Source: Pseudodesulfovibrio profundus (lineage in GTDB: Bacteria; Desulfobacterota; Desulfovibrionia; Desulfovibrionales; Desulfovibrionaceae). Taken from it: a stretch of 64,000 nucleotides of DNA. Where the stretch lies: contig NZ_LT907975.1 of the NCBI RefSeq assembly GCF_900217235.1, positions 3,509,001 through 3,573,000 of the forward strand. The letters run 5' to 3'. Each line of letters opens with the position of its first letter. Positions within the stretch are counted from its first letter, which is position 1. Below the pieces are notes generated by a model. It was not told the DNA's origin. It did no database searches and saw only the letters and a list, made by a program, of their open reading frames with translations. Both the position numbers and the translations under genes were made by a program. Shown here one piece after another: positions 43,664 to 50,595 of the stretch.

Positions 43664-43761
43664 CGACTCCTCCTCGGAAAATCACGGATGAAATGTACGA
43701 CACTTTTTTCGTAGGATGGACGCTAGCAATGTGCGTCAAGCCCTCGCAACTATATCCCAGT

Positions 43762-43779
43762 ATGTGAAATCCATCACAT
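43762..43779. promoter_or_regulatory. CRP/FNR-family binding site upstream of the molybdopterin gene
   Basis: ATGTGAAATCCATCACAT is a perfect palindromic arm pair of the TGTGA-N6-TCACA type, about 100 bases upstream of the minus-strand gene that starts at 43663. In Desulfovibrio such boxes are bound by HcpR- or CRP-like regulators. Confidence 0.7.
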
Positions 43780-43827
43780 GGATTGGTATTATTTTTTTCA
43801 ATTTCTCATTGATTTTCTGAAAAAGTT

Positions 43828-43843
43828 TGAGAAATTCATCACA
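43828..43843. promoter_or_regulatory. Second CRP/FNR-type site upstream of the ferredoxin gene
   Basis: TGAGAAATTCATCACA differs from the 43762 site by one base in the arm (TGAGA for TGTGA) and has a nearly identical centre. It is about 95 bases before the ATG at 43938, so each divergent gene has one copy at similar distance. AATTTCTCA at 43800-43808 is its partial inverted echo. Confidence 0.55.
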
Positions 43844-43937
43844 AGCCAGAGTCCCGTTGACCCGCCCCGCATTTTTCATCACACCGTGAATTAACGTAAG
43901 AACTGCGCGCAATAAATCGCTACAGAGGTGAAAAAAC

Positions 43938-44387
43938 ATGGCCACGTACAAAATCAAGTTTGACAAGAAACGGTGTATCGCCTGTGACGCCTGTCTCGTT
44001 CACTGCAAAGTGAAGAACAAGGTGCCAGCAGGAATCAGCCTGAACCGGCTTACCGCCGAAGGGCCCATTGCCGACAAGGACGGCAAGCCCACGGCCAAGC
44101 TCAAGTACCAGACCTGCCTGCACTGCAAGAAGCCCTTGTGTGTCCCGGCATGTCCCAATGAAGCCCTCTATAAAAGGGAAGATGGGCTGGTTTTGATCCA
44201 CATGGACAAGTGTGACGGTTGTCAATCCTGTATTGAAGCGTGTCCGTGGGATGTTCCTGTCTACAATGAAGCGACAGGTAAGATCATGAAGTGTGATTTT
44301 TGCGTGGACCGCGTGGATGCCGGGGGTATCCCGGCCTGCGTGACTGGCTGCACAGCCAATGCCCTTGAGTTCGTGCGGTCGGAATAA
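43938..44387 (+). CDS. Four-cluster 4Fe-4S ferredoxin subunit (DmsB/PhsB-like)
   Basis: 149 residues with sixteen cluster cysteines in four groups: CIACDACLVHCK, CLHCKKPLCVPAC, CDGCQSCIEACPW and CDFCVDRVDAGGIPACVTGC. This is the electron-transfer B subunit of DMSO-reductase-family enzymes. No signal peptide. It is divergent from the molybdopterin gene, an unusual arrangement for subunits of one enzyme, and shares the CRP-type boxes in between. No membrane C subunit is present, so the complex may be soluble. A terminator-like hairpin follows at 44398. Confidence 0.88.
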   Translation: MATYKIKFDKKRCIACDACLVHCKVKNKVPAGISLNRLTAEGPIADKDGKPTAKLKYQTCLHCKKPLCVPACPNEALYKREDGLVLIHMDKCDGCQSCIEACPWDVPVYNEATGKIMKCDFCVDRVDAGGIPACVTGCTANALEFVRSE

Positions 44388-44397
44388 TGTGGTATTT

Positions 44398-44428
44398 ACC
44401 GAGCGGCTGGGTGGCTGCTCGGTGCTCT
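44398..44428 (+). terminator. Weak terminator after the ferredoxin gene
   Basis: ACCGAGC (44398-44404) and GCTCGGT (44417-44423) frame a twelve-base loop and are followed by GCTCTTTT. It lies 76 bases before the TauE/SafE-type gene, so read-through into that gene is possible. Confidence 0.55.
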
Positions 44429-44463
44429 TTTGGGGTTAACATTTCAAGAAATGAGGAGGAAAC

Positions 44464-45591
44464 GTGTTACGTTCCAAAAAAACTCTCCTGATGCTGGCTC
44501 TGGTGGCCGCGGTCTGCTTCACTGCAGAGCCCGCCTTCGCCGATCGTCTGGCCGAAGCCATCGCCGAAGCCAAACCGCAAGGTGAGCCCGGTTACCTCGG
44601 TATCCCCGGCGCTCCGCAACTCAACGTCATCATCGGTCTCGTGTGGGCGATCTGGGTAGGCTGGATCTTCTCCACCGTCGGCGCATTCGGTGGTATCATG
44701 GCCGGTGTTGGTCACATCACCATTTACGGCCTCGGTGACTACGCCAAGTCTTTCAAAAAAGACATGAAGCTGAACAAGGTCGTCACCGACTCCATCCGCG
44801 TGTCCAACCAGTGGCTCGTTGGTTGTTCCGCAGCACTGTCCTCCTTCAACTACTACAAAGCCGGTCGCCTCGTGCTGCCTCTGGGTATCGCTCTGGCCAT
44901 CGGTGCCGTTTCCGGTTCCTGGCTGGTACCCTGGTTGACCGCTGGTAAGATCTCCCTGAAGGCATACCTCGGTTACTTCGGTCTCTTCGTTCTCTTCCTC
45001 GGTTGCTACCTCTTCTACGAAACCACCCCCAAGGGCCAGGCCAACAAGAAGGCCGCCAAGAAAGCTGCTGAAGCTTTCCAGAAGTCCGTTAAGGAACAGC
45101 AGTCCGGTGGCCAGGTCGACATGAGCGAAATGGGCGTTAAGGTTCAGAAGTTCACCCCGACCGCTTGTGAGTTCACCTTCTTCGGTGTTGAATTCTCCTT
45201 CAACCCGGTTATCCCGGTTATCGGTGGTTTCTTCATCGCAGCTCTGGCTTCCTTCCTCGGTGTTGGCGGCGGCTTCCTGCTGGTGCCGTTCCTGACTTCC
45301 GTTGCCGGTCTGCCCATGTACCTCGTTGCCGGTACCTCCGCCATGGCCGTTCTGATCGGTATGGTCAACTCCATCGCTTCCTACATGCTGCTCAAGCAGA
45401 CTCCGGTTGCATGGGGCCTGATCGGTGCCGAGCTTATCGGTATCGTCATCGGTTCCGTCATCGGTCCCAAGACCTCCAAGTTCATCCCCGAGAAGGTTCT
45501 GAAGTACATCTTCATCTTCCTCGCCTTCTACGTTGGTATCCGCTACACCACCAAGGGCTTCCTGGGTTACTCCCTGGTACCCCCCTTCTAA
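44464..45591 (+). CDS. TauE/SafE (TSUP)-family anion transporter
   Basis: 375 residues from GTG 44464 with GAGGAGGAAAC upstream. A signal-like N-terminus (KKTLLMLALVAAVCFTAEPAFA) precedes two TSUP repeats: the first around VWAIWVGWIFSTVGAFGGIMAGVGHI, the second around GFFIAALASFLGVGGGFLLVPFLTS. A ~75-residue basic/soluble insert (KKAAKKAAEAFQKSVKEQQSG...) lies between the halves. The family exports or imports small sulfur or organosulfur anions such as sulfite or sulfoacetate. The next gene is 75 bases downstream with only a hairpin in between. Confidence 0.85.
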   Translation: MLRSKKTLLMLALVAAVCFTAEPAFADRLAEAIAEAKPQGEPGYLGIPGAPQLNVIIGLVWAIWVGWIFSTVGAFGGIMAGVGHITIYGLGDYAKSFKKDMKLNKVVTDSIRVSNQWLVGCSAALSSFNYYKAGRLVLPLGIALAIGAVSGSWLVPWLTAGKISLKAYLGYFGLFVLFLGCYLFYETTPKGQANKKAAKKAAEAFQKSVKEQQSGGQVDMSEMGVKVQKFTPTACEFTFFGVEFSFNPVIPVIGGFFIAALASFLGVGGGFLLVPFLTSVAGLPMYLVAGTSAMAVLIGMVNSIASYMLLKQTPVAWGLIGAELIGIVIGSVIGPKTSKFIPEKVLKYIFIFLAFYVGIRYTTKGFLGYSLVPPF

Positions 45592-45618
45592 GTCGCGAAT
45601 CCACACCATGAACATATG

Positions 45619-45641
45619 GGGCCGCCCGCAGTGGGCGGCCC
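45619..45641 (+). other. Intercistronic hairpin
   Basis: GGGCCGCCC (45619-45627), loop GCAGT, GGGCGGCCC (45633-45641). No T-run; likely mRNA stabiliser between the transporter and membrane-protein genes. Confidence 0.7.
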
Positions 45642-45665
45642 TTCACAAACAGAACAGGAAAGACA

Positions 45666-46259
45666 ATGACCGGCCAAATGATTTACGAATTTCTCGATCC
45701 CTGGATGATATGGGCATTCCGCATGACGGAGAATCCCTACATCGGATTCGCCATAGGCATCTTCTGGATCTGTCTTCTTGCCACGGTCATCGGCGAGCTG
45801 TGCATGGCGGGCATCTACTTCCTTAATGCCAAGCACTTTGCGAAAATCAGCAAGGATATGGTTGGCCACCATAACCTCTCCGTCCAGGCGCTCGGCGCCA
45901 AGAACAAGGAAGCATGGAAGGCGTGCAACTCCATCGCCAACGATGCGTTCGGTAAAAATTTCTTCTCGCACATCGCATTATTCGCATCTTCGCTGTGGGT
46001 CGTTCCATTCGGTATCGGATGGTTGTTCTACCGCTTCGGTGATGTGGAATTCATTGTTCCCCTGATCGGCCAGGTCGGCCCGTCCTTTATCTTCATCCCG
46101 GCGTATATTTTTACCCGTTGGATGTTCGGCAAGGCCAAGCCGTGGCTGCCTCTCTTCCGCATGATCCGACAGAAGATCAAGGAGAATGAGGGAGAAGAGG
46201 AAATGATGATGTTCTCTGACATCATGAAAAAGAAGGAACCGGTTCCTGACAACTCCTAA
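45666..46259 (+). CDS. Membrane protein of unknown function next to the TauE/SafE gene
   Basis: 197 residues. Three hydrophobic segments: YIGFAIGIFWICLLATVIGELCMAGIYFL, IALFASSLWVVPFGIGWLFY, and VPLIGQVGPSFIFIPAYIF. The C-terminal tail is charged and cytoplasmic (RQKIKENEGEEEMMMFSDIMKKKEP). A conserved-looking soluble loop (KISKDMVGHHNLSVQALGAKNKEAWKACNSI) follows the first helix pair. I recognise no named family. The pairing with the TSUP transporter suggests a partner subunit; inferred only. Confidence 0.7.
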   Translation: MTGQMIYEFLDPWMIWAFRMTENPYIGFAIGIFWICLLATVIGELCMAGIYFLNAKHFAKISKDMVGHHNLSVQALGAKNKEAWKACNSIANDAFGKNFFSHIALFASSLWVVPFGIGWLFYRFGDVEFIVPLIGQVGPSFIFIPAYIFTRWMFGKAKPWLPLFRMIRQKIKENEGEEEMMMFSDIMKKKEPVPDNS

Positions 46260-46281
46260 CTGGTGTTGAACAGTTTGAAAG

Positions 46282-46306
46282 GCCGCCTCCGGGCGGCTTT
46301 GTTCTT
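46282..46306 (+). terminator. Intrinsic terminator
   Basis: GCCGCC (46282-46287), TCCG, GGCGGC (46292-46297), followed by TTTGTTCTTT. Ends the TauE/membrane-protein transcript. Confidence 0.82.
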
Positions 46307-46424
46307 TGAAACACTGTGTCGTGACGCTTTCGGGGGACGAGGGAGAGGCGAGCTTTGAGCTTCTGCACAGGGTGCAGGCTCATTGGAACAAGATGGAATC
46401 AGCGTTGCTGGATTCAGAATGCAA

Positions 46425-46451
46425 AAAAGCCGTCTTACTAAGACGGCTTTT
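46425..46451 (-). terminator. Bidirectional intrinsic terminator
   Basis: AAAAGCCGTCT (46425-46435) and AGACGGCTTTT (46441-46451) with loop TACTA; A-run on the left lets it end the leftward gene at 46478. Confidence 0.88.
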
Positions 46452-46477
46452 CTTTCTTATCCAAGAGCGTGGGCTTA

Positions 46478-46999
46478 TCAGGCCATCTGGCTCATGCCCG
46501 CGTTGACCGACTCGCTGAATCCTTCCATGTCGGAAGGGCCGAGCAGGTAGAAGCGTTCTTCGGTCTGGATGCAGATGACATCGGCGCGGTTGGCTACGAT
46601 CACTGCTTCCTGGTTGTTCTTGATCTCGATGATCCCGGAACGGTAACCGGCGAAGTGCATGAATTTTTTGGTTTTGACCGCGTGGAAGTCCTCATCGGTT
46701 ACCAGATTGACCGGCATGGTCTTGGTGACCGAGGCCCAGGGGATCACGGCACTGGCAAAAGGCGGAGCCGAGAGCAGGATGCCTTCATCGGCTACGGTGA
46801 TGGTCGCGCGCTTGGGCGTGATGTATAACATGTACCAGTAGAAAGCGGACAATGGTCCGGCTACGGCAATGAGACAGATGGCGGTCCAGGTGAGCCCGGA
46901 ATTGAAGCTCCAGGTCACAGTGGCGGCCACAGCCGCGACGCACAAAAGAAAGAACGTCAGGACTGTTTTATTCATGGGGACCTTGTATGATTTCGCCAC
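46478..46999 (-). CDS. Two-helix membrane protein with a bacterial PH-like domain
   Basis: 173 residues from GTG 46999, chosen because AAGGAGA lies seven bases before it; ATG 46975 is possible. Two membrane segments (VLTFFLLCVAAVAATVTW and ICLIAVAGPLSAFYWYMLYIT) are followed by a ~110-residue beta-rich cytoplasmic part (RATITVADEGILLSAPPFASAVIPWASVTKTM ... GIIEIKNNQEAVIVANRADVICI). That part resembles the bacterial pleckstrin-like (bPH) fold. Function unknown. It is divergent from the sensor operon at 47120. Confidence 0.65.
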   Translation of the reverse strand: MAKSYKVPMNKTVLTFFLLCVAAVAATVTWSFNSGLTWTAICLIAVAGPLSAFYWYMLYITPKRATITVADEGILLSAPPFASAVIPWASVTKTMPVNLVTDEDFHAVKTKKFMHFAGYRSGIIEIKNNQEAVIVANRADVICIQTEERFYLLGPSDMEGFSESVNAGMSQMA

Positions 47000-47119
47000 G
47001 GGGAATCTCCTTGTGGAAGCTGTTGTTTGGTGGGCTATACATACGGTGTATGGCTGCTGTTGCCAAGTCATATAACCTCTTGGACAGCGTCTGGAAATAT
47101 TGTAGTGTTTAAAGCATAT

Positions 47120-48100
47120 ATGATCAATCATGGAAAAATAAAACAACAGCGGGAAAAGCGCTCCGACCTCTGGCTCAAACATGGAGTCCGGGCGTTCGTT
47201 GTATTGGTGTGTCTCATCATAATCGGTGTGGTCGGCGGATGCGGCGAAGATGACCCCGTGGTACACGTGGATTTGACCAAACGGCAGAAGGTTCTTGCCC
47301 CGCGTCGACAGGAAGCGATCACCTACGCCTATTTACCGCAGTACTCGCACACGATTTCCTATCAACGGCACAGGGCGCTCCTTCAGTACCTGCGGGAAAC
47401 CACCAACCTGCCGTTACGACAAATATTTCCTGACACCTTTGATGAACATATCGCCATGGTCGAACGTGGCGAAATCGATATCTCGTTTTCCAACCCGTTT
47501 GTTTACATCCAGCTTGCCAAAGCTGGAGCCACCGCCTTTGCGCGTATCATCGAACCCGGTGGGGAGCCGTATTTTCAGGGACAAATCATCTGCCGCACTG
47601 ACAACCCGACCATTCAGACCATTTCCGATTGTGCCGGTAAACGGTGGATAGCCGTTGATCCCGGGTCTACAGGCGGCTACCTGTTCCCCCTTGGACTCTT
47701 CTTTGACAATGGCATTATGGTTAAGGATTTCAGGGAAGTGGACTTCGCACCCGGACCGGGTGGCAAGCAGGAGAAAGTCATTCTGGCCGTTCACGCCGGG
47801 GCCTATGACATCGGCACGATCCGCAAAGGGGCTTTGGACGTTATTTCGGGGAAAATCGACCCGTCCACCATTCGGGTTCTTGCCGAGACAAAGCAATACC
47901 CGGGCTGGGTCTACGCGGCCAGAAAAGGACTTGATCCTGATGTGGTCACTCGTATTGCAGCAGCCATGTTCGCGTTGGAAAATTCCCGCGAGGACCATGC
48001 AAGCATTCTGCGAAACGCAGGAATGCGTGGCATTATTCCGGCCAAAGACATTGATTACGAATCGGTTCGTCAACTGGCCAATAAGTTGGGGCTGGAATAA
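47120..48100 (+). CDS. Phosphate/phosphonate-type substrate-binding lipoprotein
   Basis: 326 residues from ATG 47120; the upstream frame to 47027 is not signal-like. A basic head and hydrophobic VRAFVVLVCLIIIGVVGGC end in a lipobox Cys. The PhnD-like type 2 periplasmic-binding fold follows: AITYAYLPQYSHTISYQRHRALLQYL, IDISFSNPFVYIQLAKAG, GKRWIAVDPGSTGGYLFPLGLFFDNGI, YDIGTIRKGALDVI. No ABC permease is nearby. The stop overlaps the start of the sensor-kinase gene (TAATGATG), so it is most likely the periplasmic ligand sensor for that kinase. Confidence 0.85.
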   Translation: MINHGKIKQQREKRSDLWLKHGVRAFVVLVCLIIIGVVGGCGEDDPVVHVDLTKRQKVLAPRRQEAITYAYLPQYSHTISYQRHRALLQYLRETTNLPLRQIFPDTFDEHIAMVERGEIDISFSNPFVYIQLAKAGATAFARIIEPGGEPYFQGQIICRTDNPTIQTISDCAGKRWIAVDPGSTGGYLFPLGLFFDNGIMVKDFREVDFAPGPGGKQEKVILAVHAGAYDIGTIRKGALDVISGKIDPSTIRVLAETKQYPGWVYAARKGLDPDVVTRIAAAMFALENSREDHASILRNAGMRGIIPAKDIDYESVRQLANKLGLE

Positions 48101-50223
48101 TGATGACCATGCGATTCCTCAATAAACTCAAGTTCCGCACCAAGCTGAATCTGGGAATTTACGGGCTCTTGATCATCATGGCGTTGCTGTTGTTGCCGCT
48201 GGTCGGCAGCACAACGACCAAAACACTGGTCGAAGAGAGTAAGAAGCGAGGATCATCCCTTGCCGAATCCATGGCCGCCCGTGCCGTTGACCCCTTGCTG
48301 GCAAAGGACTTTCTCCGACTGAAGAACATGGTCGACGAGCAGATTGCCGTGGGTGATGTGGTGTACGTTTTTGTGCAGGACAAGCTCGGCAACGTACTCA
48401 CGCATACGTTTCATCGGGGATTCCCAACCGATCTGATCCGGGCCAATACGGTCAGGGATGAGAACAAGGTTCATATCCAATTGTTGGCTGACGGGGTGGA
48501 GCGTATCTACGATTTCGCTTCGCCGGTGAAGATCGACGACAACCGGTTGGGTACCGTCCGAATCGGTCTTTCCAAAACCCGCATCGACGCCACGGTTAAT
48601 CGTCAGTTGACCACCATGGCCATGCTTGTTGCGGGCGTGCTTTTTGTCGCCACCATCCTCGGGTCCATTTTCGCTCAACAGGTGGCGAGCCGTCTGGCTG
48701 CCTTGCGCCTGCACGCCGAAGCCATGTTGATGGGTAACCTCGATTCCCATTCCGGCCCGCTGGACGGGGTGCATTGCTGGGAAAAACAGGACTGCGGGTT
48801 GAAGCAATGTCCTGCCTATGGGGAGCGGCAACGGCGGTGCTGGTATATCGCCGGAACCATGTGCCCGGACTGCGATGATGAAGACGTCCGCCGCGGCGTG
48901 CAGGATTCCTGTCAGAAGTGCCGTGTCTACCGTGAAGGGTCGGGCGATGAGTTGCAGGACCTTGCCGAGACCTTTGATGTCATGGCTTTGTCGCTGAAAA
49001 CACATATCGAGGAGCTTCGCGGTGCGGAGCGGAATCTGCGTGATCAGCAGCGGCTCATCCGAACCATTCTGGATGTTACCCCGGATCGCGTGTCGCTGGT
49101 CGATACCACCATGCGCTATCAGGGCGCCAACCGGAGCTTTGCCGAATTTGTCGGGCGGGAACTGCACGAAATCATTGGTAAGACCGACTTTGATTTGTTC
49201 CCTGAACATGTGGCCGAAGAGCGCCATTTCGCCTCCCGTGATATTCTGGAATCCGGCGAGCGACTCGACACCCAGATCATGATCAAGAACGACGAAGGGG
49301 AGCGTTGGTTCCATGTTGTCTGCATTCCTGTCTACGATGAAGACGGCAGCATCTCCGGCTTGTTGCGGACCGACCGCGATATCACGGATATCAAGGGATA
49401 CGAACGTCAGTTACTTCAGGCTCAGAAAATGGAATCCCTTGGATTGATGGTCGGTGGCGTGGCTCATGAGATCAACACGCCTCTTGGGATCATCCTTGGA
49501 TATTCCCAGTTGTTGCAGGAAGATGTGGAAGACGGAAGCCAAATCCATCAGGACCTCAAGATTATCGAAAAGCAGACGCAGGTCTGCAAGAAGATCGTTT
49601 CCGATCTGCTGGGTTTCTCCCGACAGACCCATTCCACCAAGCGGGAAATGTGCTTCAACAACTCGGTCATGGAAGCGGTTCAACTGGTTCGCCACACCTT
49701 CCAGCTTGACCGTGTGAAGATCGTGACCGAGCTCGATGATCGGTTCCCCATCATTTACGGTGACCCTGAAAAGCTCAAGCAGGTATGGATCAATCTGCTC
49801 AATAACAGCCGGGACGCCATGAATGGCCGCGGTGGCACCATTGTTATCCGAACCCTTCTGGACACGCCTGGAGGCATTGTCACCCTGTGGCTGGCCGACA
49901 ATGGCGAAGGAATTTCATCGGATCGACTCAAGATGATCTTCGATCCCTTCTATTCCACGAAGCCAGTGGGTGTTGGGACAGGCTTGGGGTTGTCCGTATC
50001 CTTTGGTATAATTGAAGACCATGACGGTCATATAAATGCAGAGAGTCCTGTGCCGAAAAATTTTGTTTTCCCTGAAAACAGTCAGGAAAATCAGGGGCCG
50101 GGGACCGTCTTTGAAGTCCGGCTGCCCCTGGACCACAGTGAAGATATCCCTACCAATGGTTCGGTTAAGGAACAGGAAGAAACATTTGATACGCCCCCGG
50201 CAGACGGGGCGGATATCCCATAA
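48100..50223 (+). CDS. Membrane sensor histidine kinase with an eight-cysteine module and PAS domain
   Basis: 707 residues. A membrane segment near residues 18-35 (LGIYGLLIIMALLLLPLVG) is followed by an extracytoplasmic domain to about 170 and a second segment (LVAGVLFVATILGSIF). After the HAMP start comes a cysteine block: C226W-x4-C-x4-C-x9-CW-x6-CxxC-x12-C271xxC274. This resembles the two-CW type and is probably metal- or cluster-binding. Then PAS (TILDVTPDRVSLVDTTMRYQGANRSF), HisKA with His456 (GGVAHEINTPLG) and a HATPase with NLLNNSRDAM, DNGEGIS and GTGLGLSVSFG. It should sense redox or metal state plus the ligand of the binding protein and phosphorylate the regulator at 50233. Confidence 0.92.
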   Translation: MMTMRFLNKLKFRTKLNLGIYGLLIIMALLLLPLVGSTTTKTLVEESKKRGSSLAESMAARAVDPLLAKDFLRLKNMVDEQIAVGDVVYVFVQDKLGNVLTHTFHRGFPTDLIRANTVRDENKVHIQLLADGVERIYDFASPVKIDDNRLGTVRIGLSKTRIDATVNRQLTTMAMLVAGVLFVATILGSIFAQQVASRLAALRLHAEAMLMGNLDSHSGPLDGVHCWEKQDCGLKQCPAYGERQRRCWYIAGTMCPDCDDEDVRRGVQDSCQKCRVYREGSGDELQDLAETFDVMALSLKTHIEELRGAERNLRDQQRLIRTILDVTPDRVSLVDTTMRYQGANRSFAEFVGRELHEIIGKTDFDLFPEHVAEERHFASRDILESGERLDTQIMIKNDEGERWFHVVCIPVYDEDGSISGLLRTDRDITDIKGYERQLLQAQKMESLGLMVGGVAHEINTPLGIILGYSQLLQEDVEDGSQIHQDLKIIEKQTQVCKKIVSDLLGFSRQTHSTKREMCFNNSVMEAVQLVRHTFQLDRVKIVTELDDRFPIIYGDPEKLKQVWINLLNNSRDAMNGRGGTIVIRTLLDTPGGIVTLWLADNGEGISSDRLKMIFDPFYSTKPVGVGTGLGLSVSFGIIEDHDGHINAESPVPKNFVFPENSQENQGPGTVFEVRLPLDHSEDIPTNGSVKEQEETFDTPPADGADIP

Positions 50224-50232
50224 GGAGGAGGC

Positions 50233-50592
50233 ATGGCCAATATAATCGTAGTAGACGATATCTCCGATGCAGGCATGCTGGTAAAACGTATTCTTGAACG
50301 AAAAGGCCACTCTGTTTCGGCGTTCACGGAAGAGGAGGACGCCCTCAAGCACGCCGCTTCAAAGCCGGTGGATCTGGCCATTCTCGACATCAAGCTGAAA
50401 AAGATGACAGGCGTGGAAGTACTGGAAGAACTGAAAAAGAACAGCCCGGACATCAAGGCCATCATGCTCACAGGCTACCCCACGCTGGAGACCGCCCGCG
50501 AGTCCTTGCGTCTGGGAGCGCAGGAGTATTGCGTCAAGCCCATTAACAAGGAAGAACTCGAAGCCAAGGTCGCTGAGGTTCTCGGAGATTAA
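50233..50592 (+). CDS. Single-domain response regulator
   Basis: 119 residues, receiver only: acidic pocket VVDD at residues 7-9, phospho-acceptor Asp52 in LAILDIKLKK, Thr in MLTGYPT and Lys in YCVKPINK. No output domain, so it must act through a protein partner; the next gene product or the phosphatase are candidates. GGAGGAGG-type site precedes its ATG. The gap from the kinase gene is nine bases and the next gene is four bases away. Confidence 0.92.
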   Translation: MANIIVVDDISDAGMLVKRILERKGHSVSAFTEEEDALKHAASKPVDLAILDIKLKKMTGVEVLEELKKNSPDIKAIMLTGYPTLETARESLRLGAQEYCVKPINKEELEAKVAEVLGD

Positions 50593-50595
50593 CGC

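Noticed and set aside
44467-45615. 382-codon minus-strand frame with acidic, Gly-rich translation
   Set aside because: Antisense of the TauE/SafE-type gene; no start site and biased composition.
46306-46506. 66-codon frame between the membrane-protein and PH-like genes
   Set aside because: It contains the terminator at 46425 and has no ribosome site.
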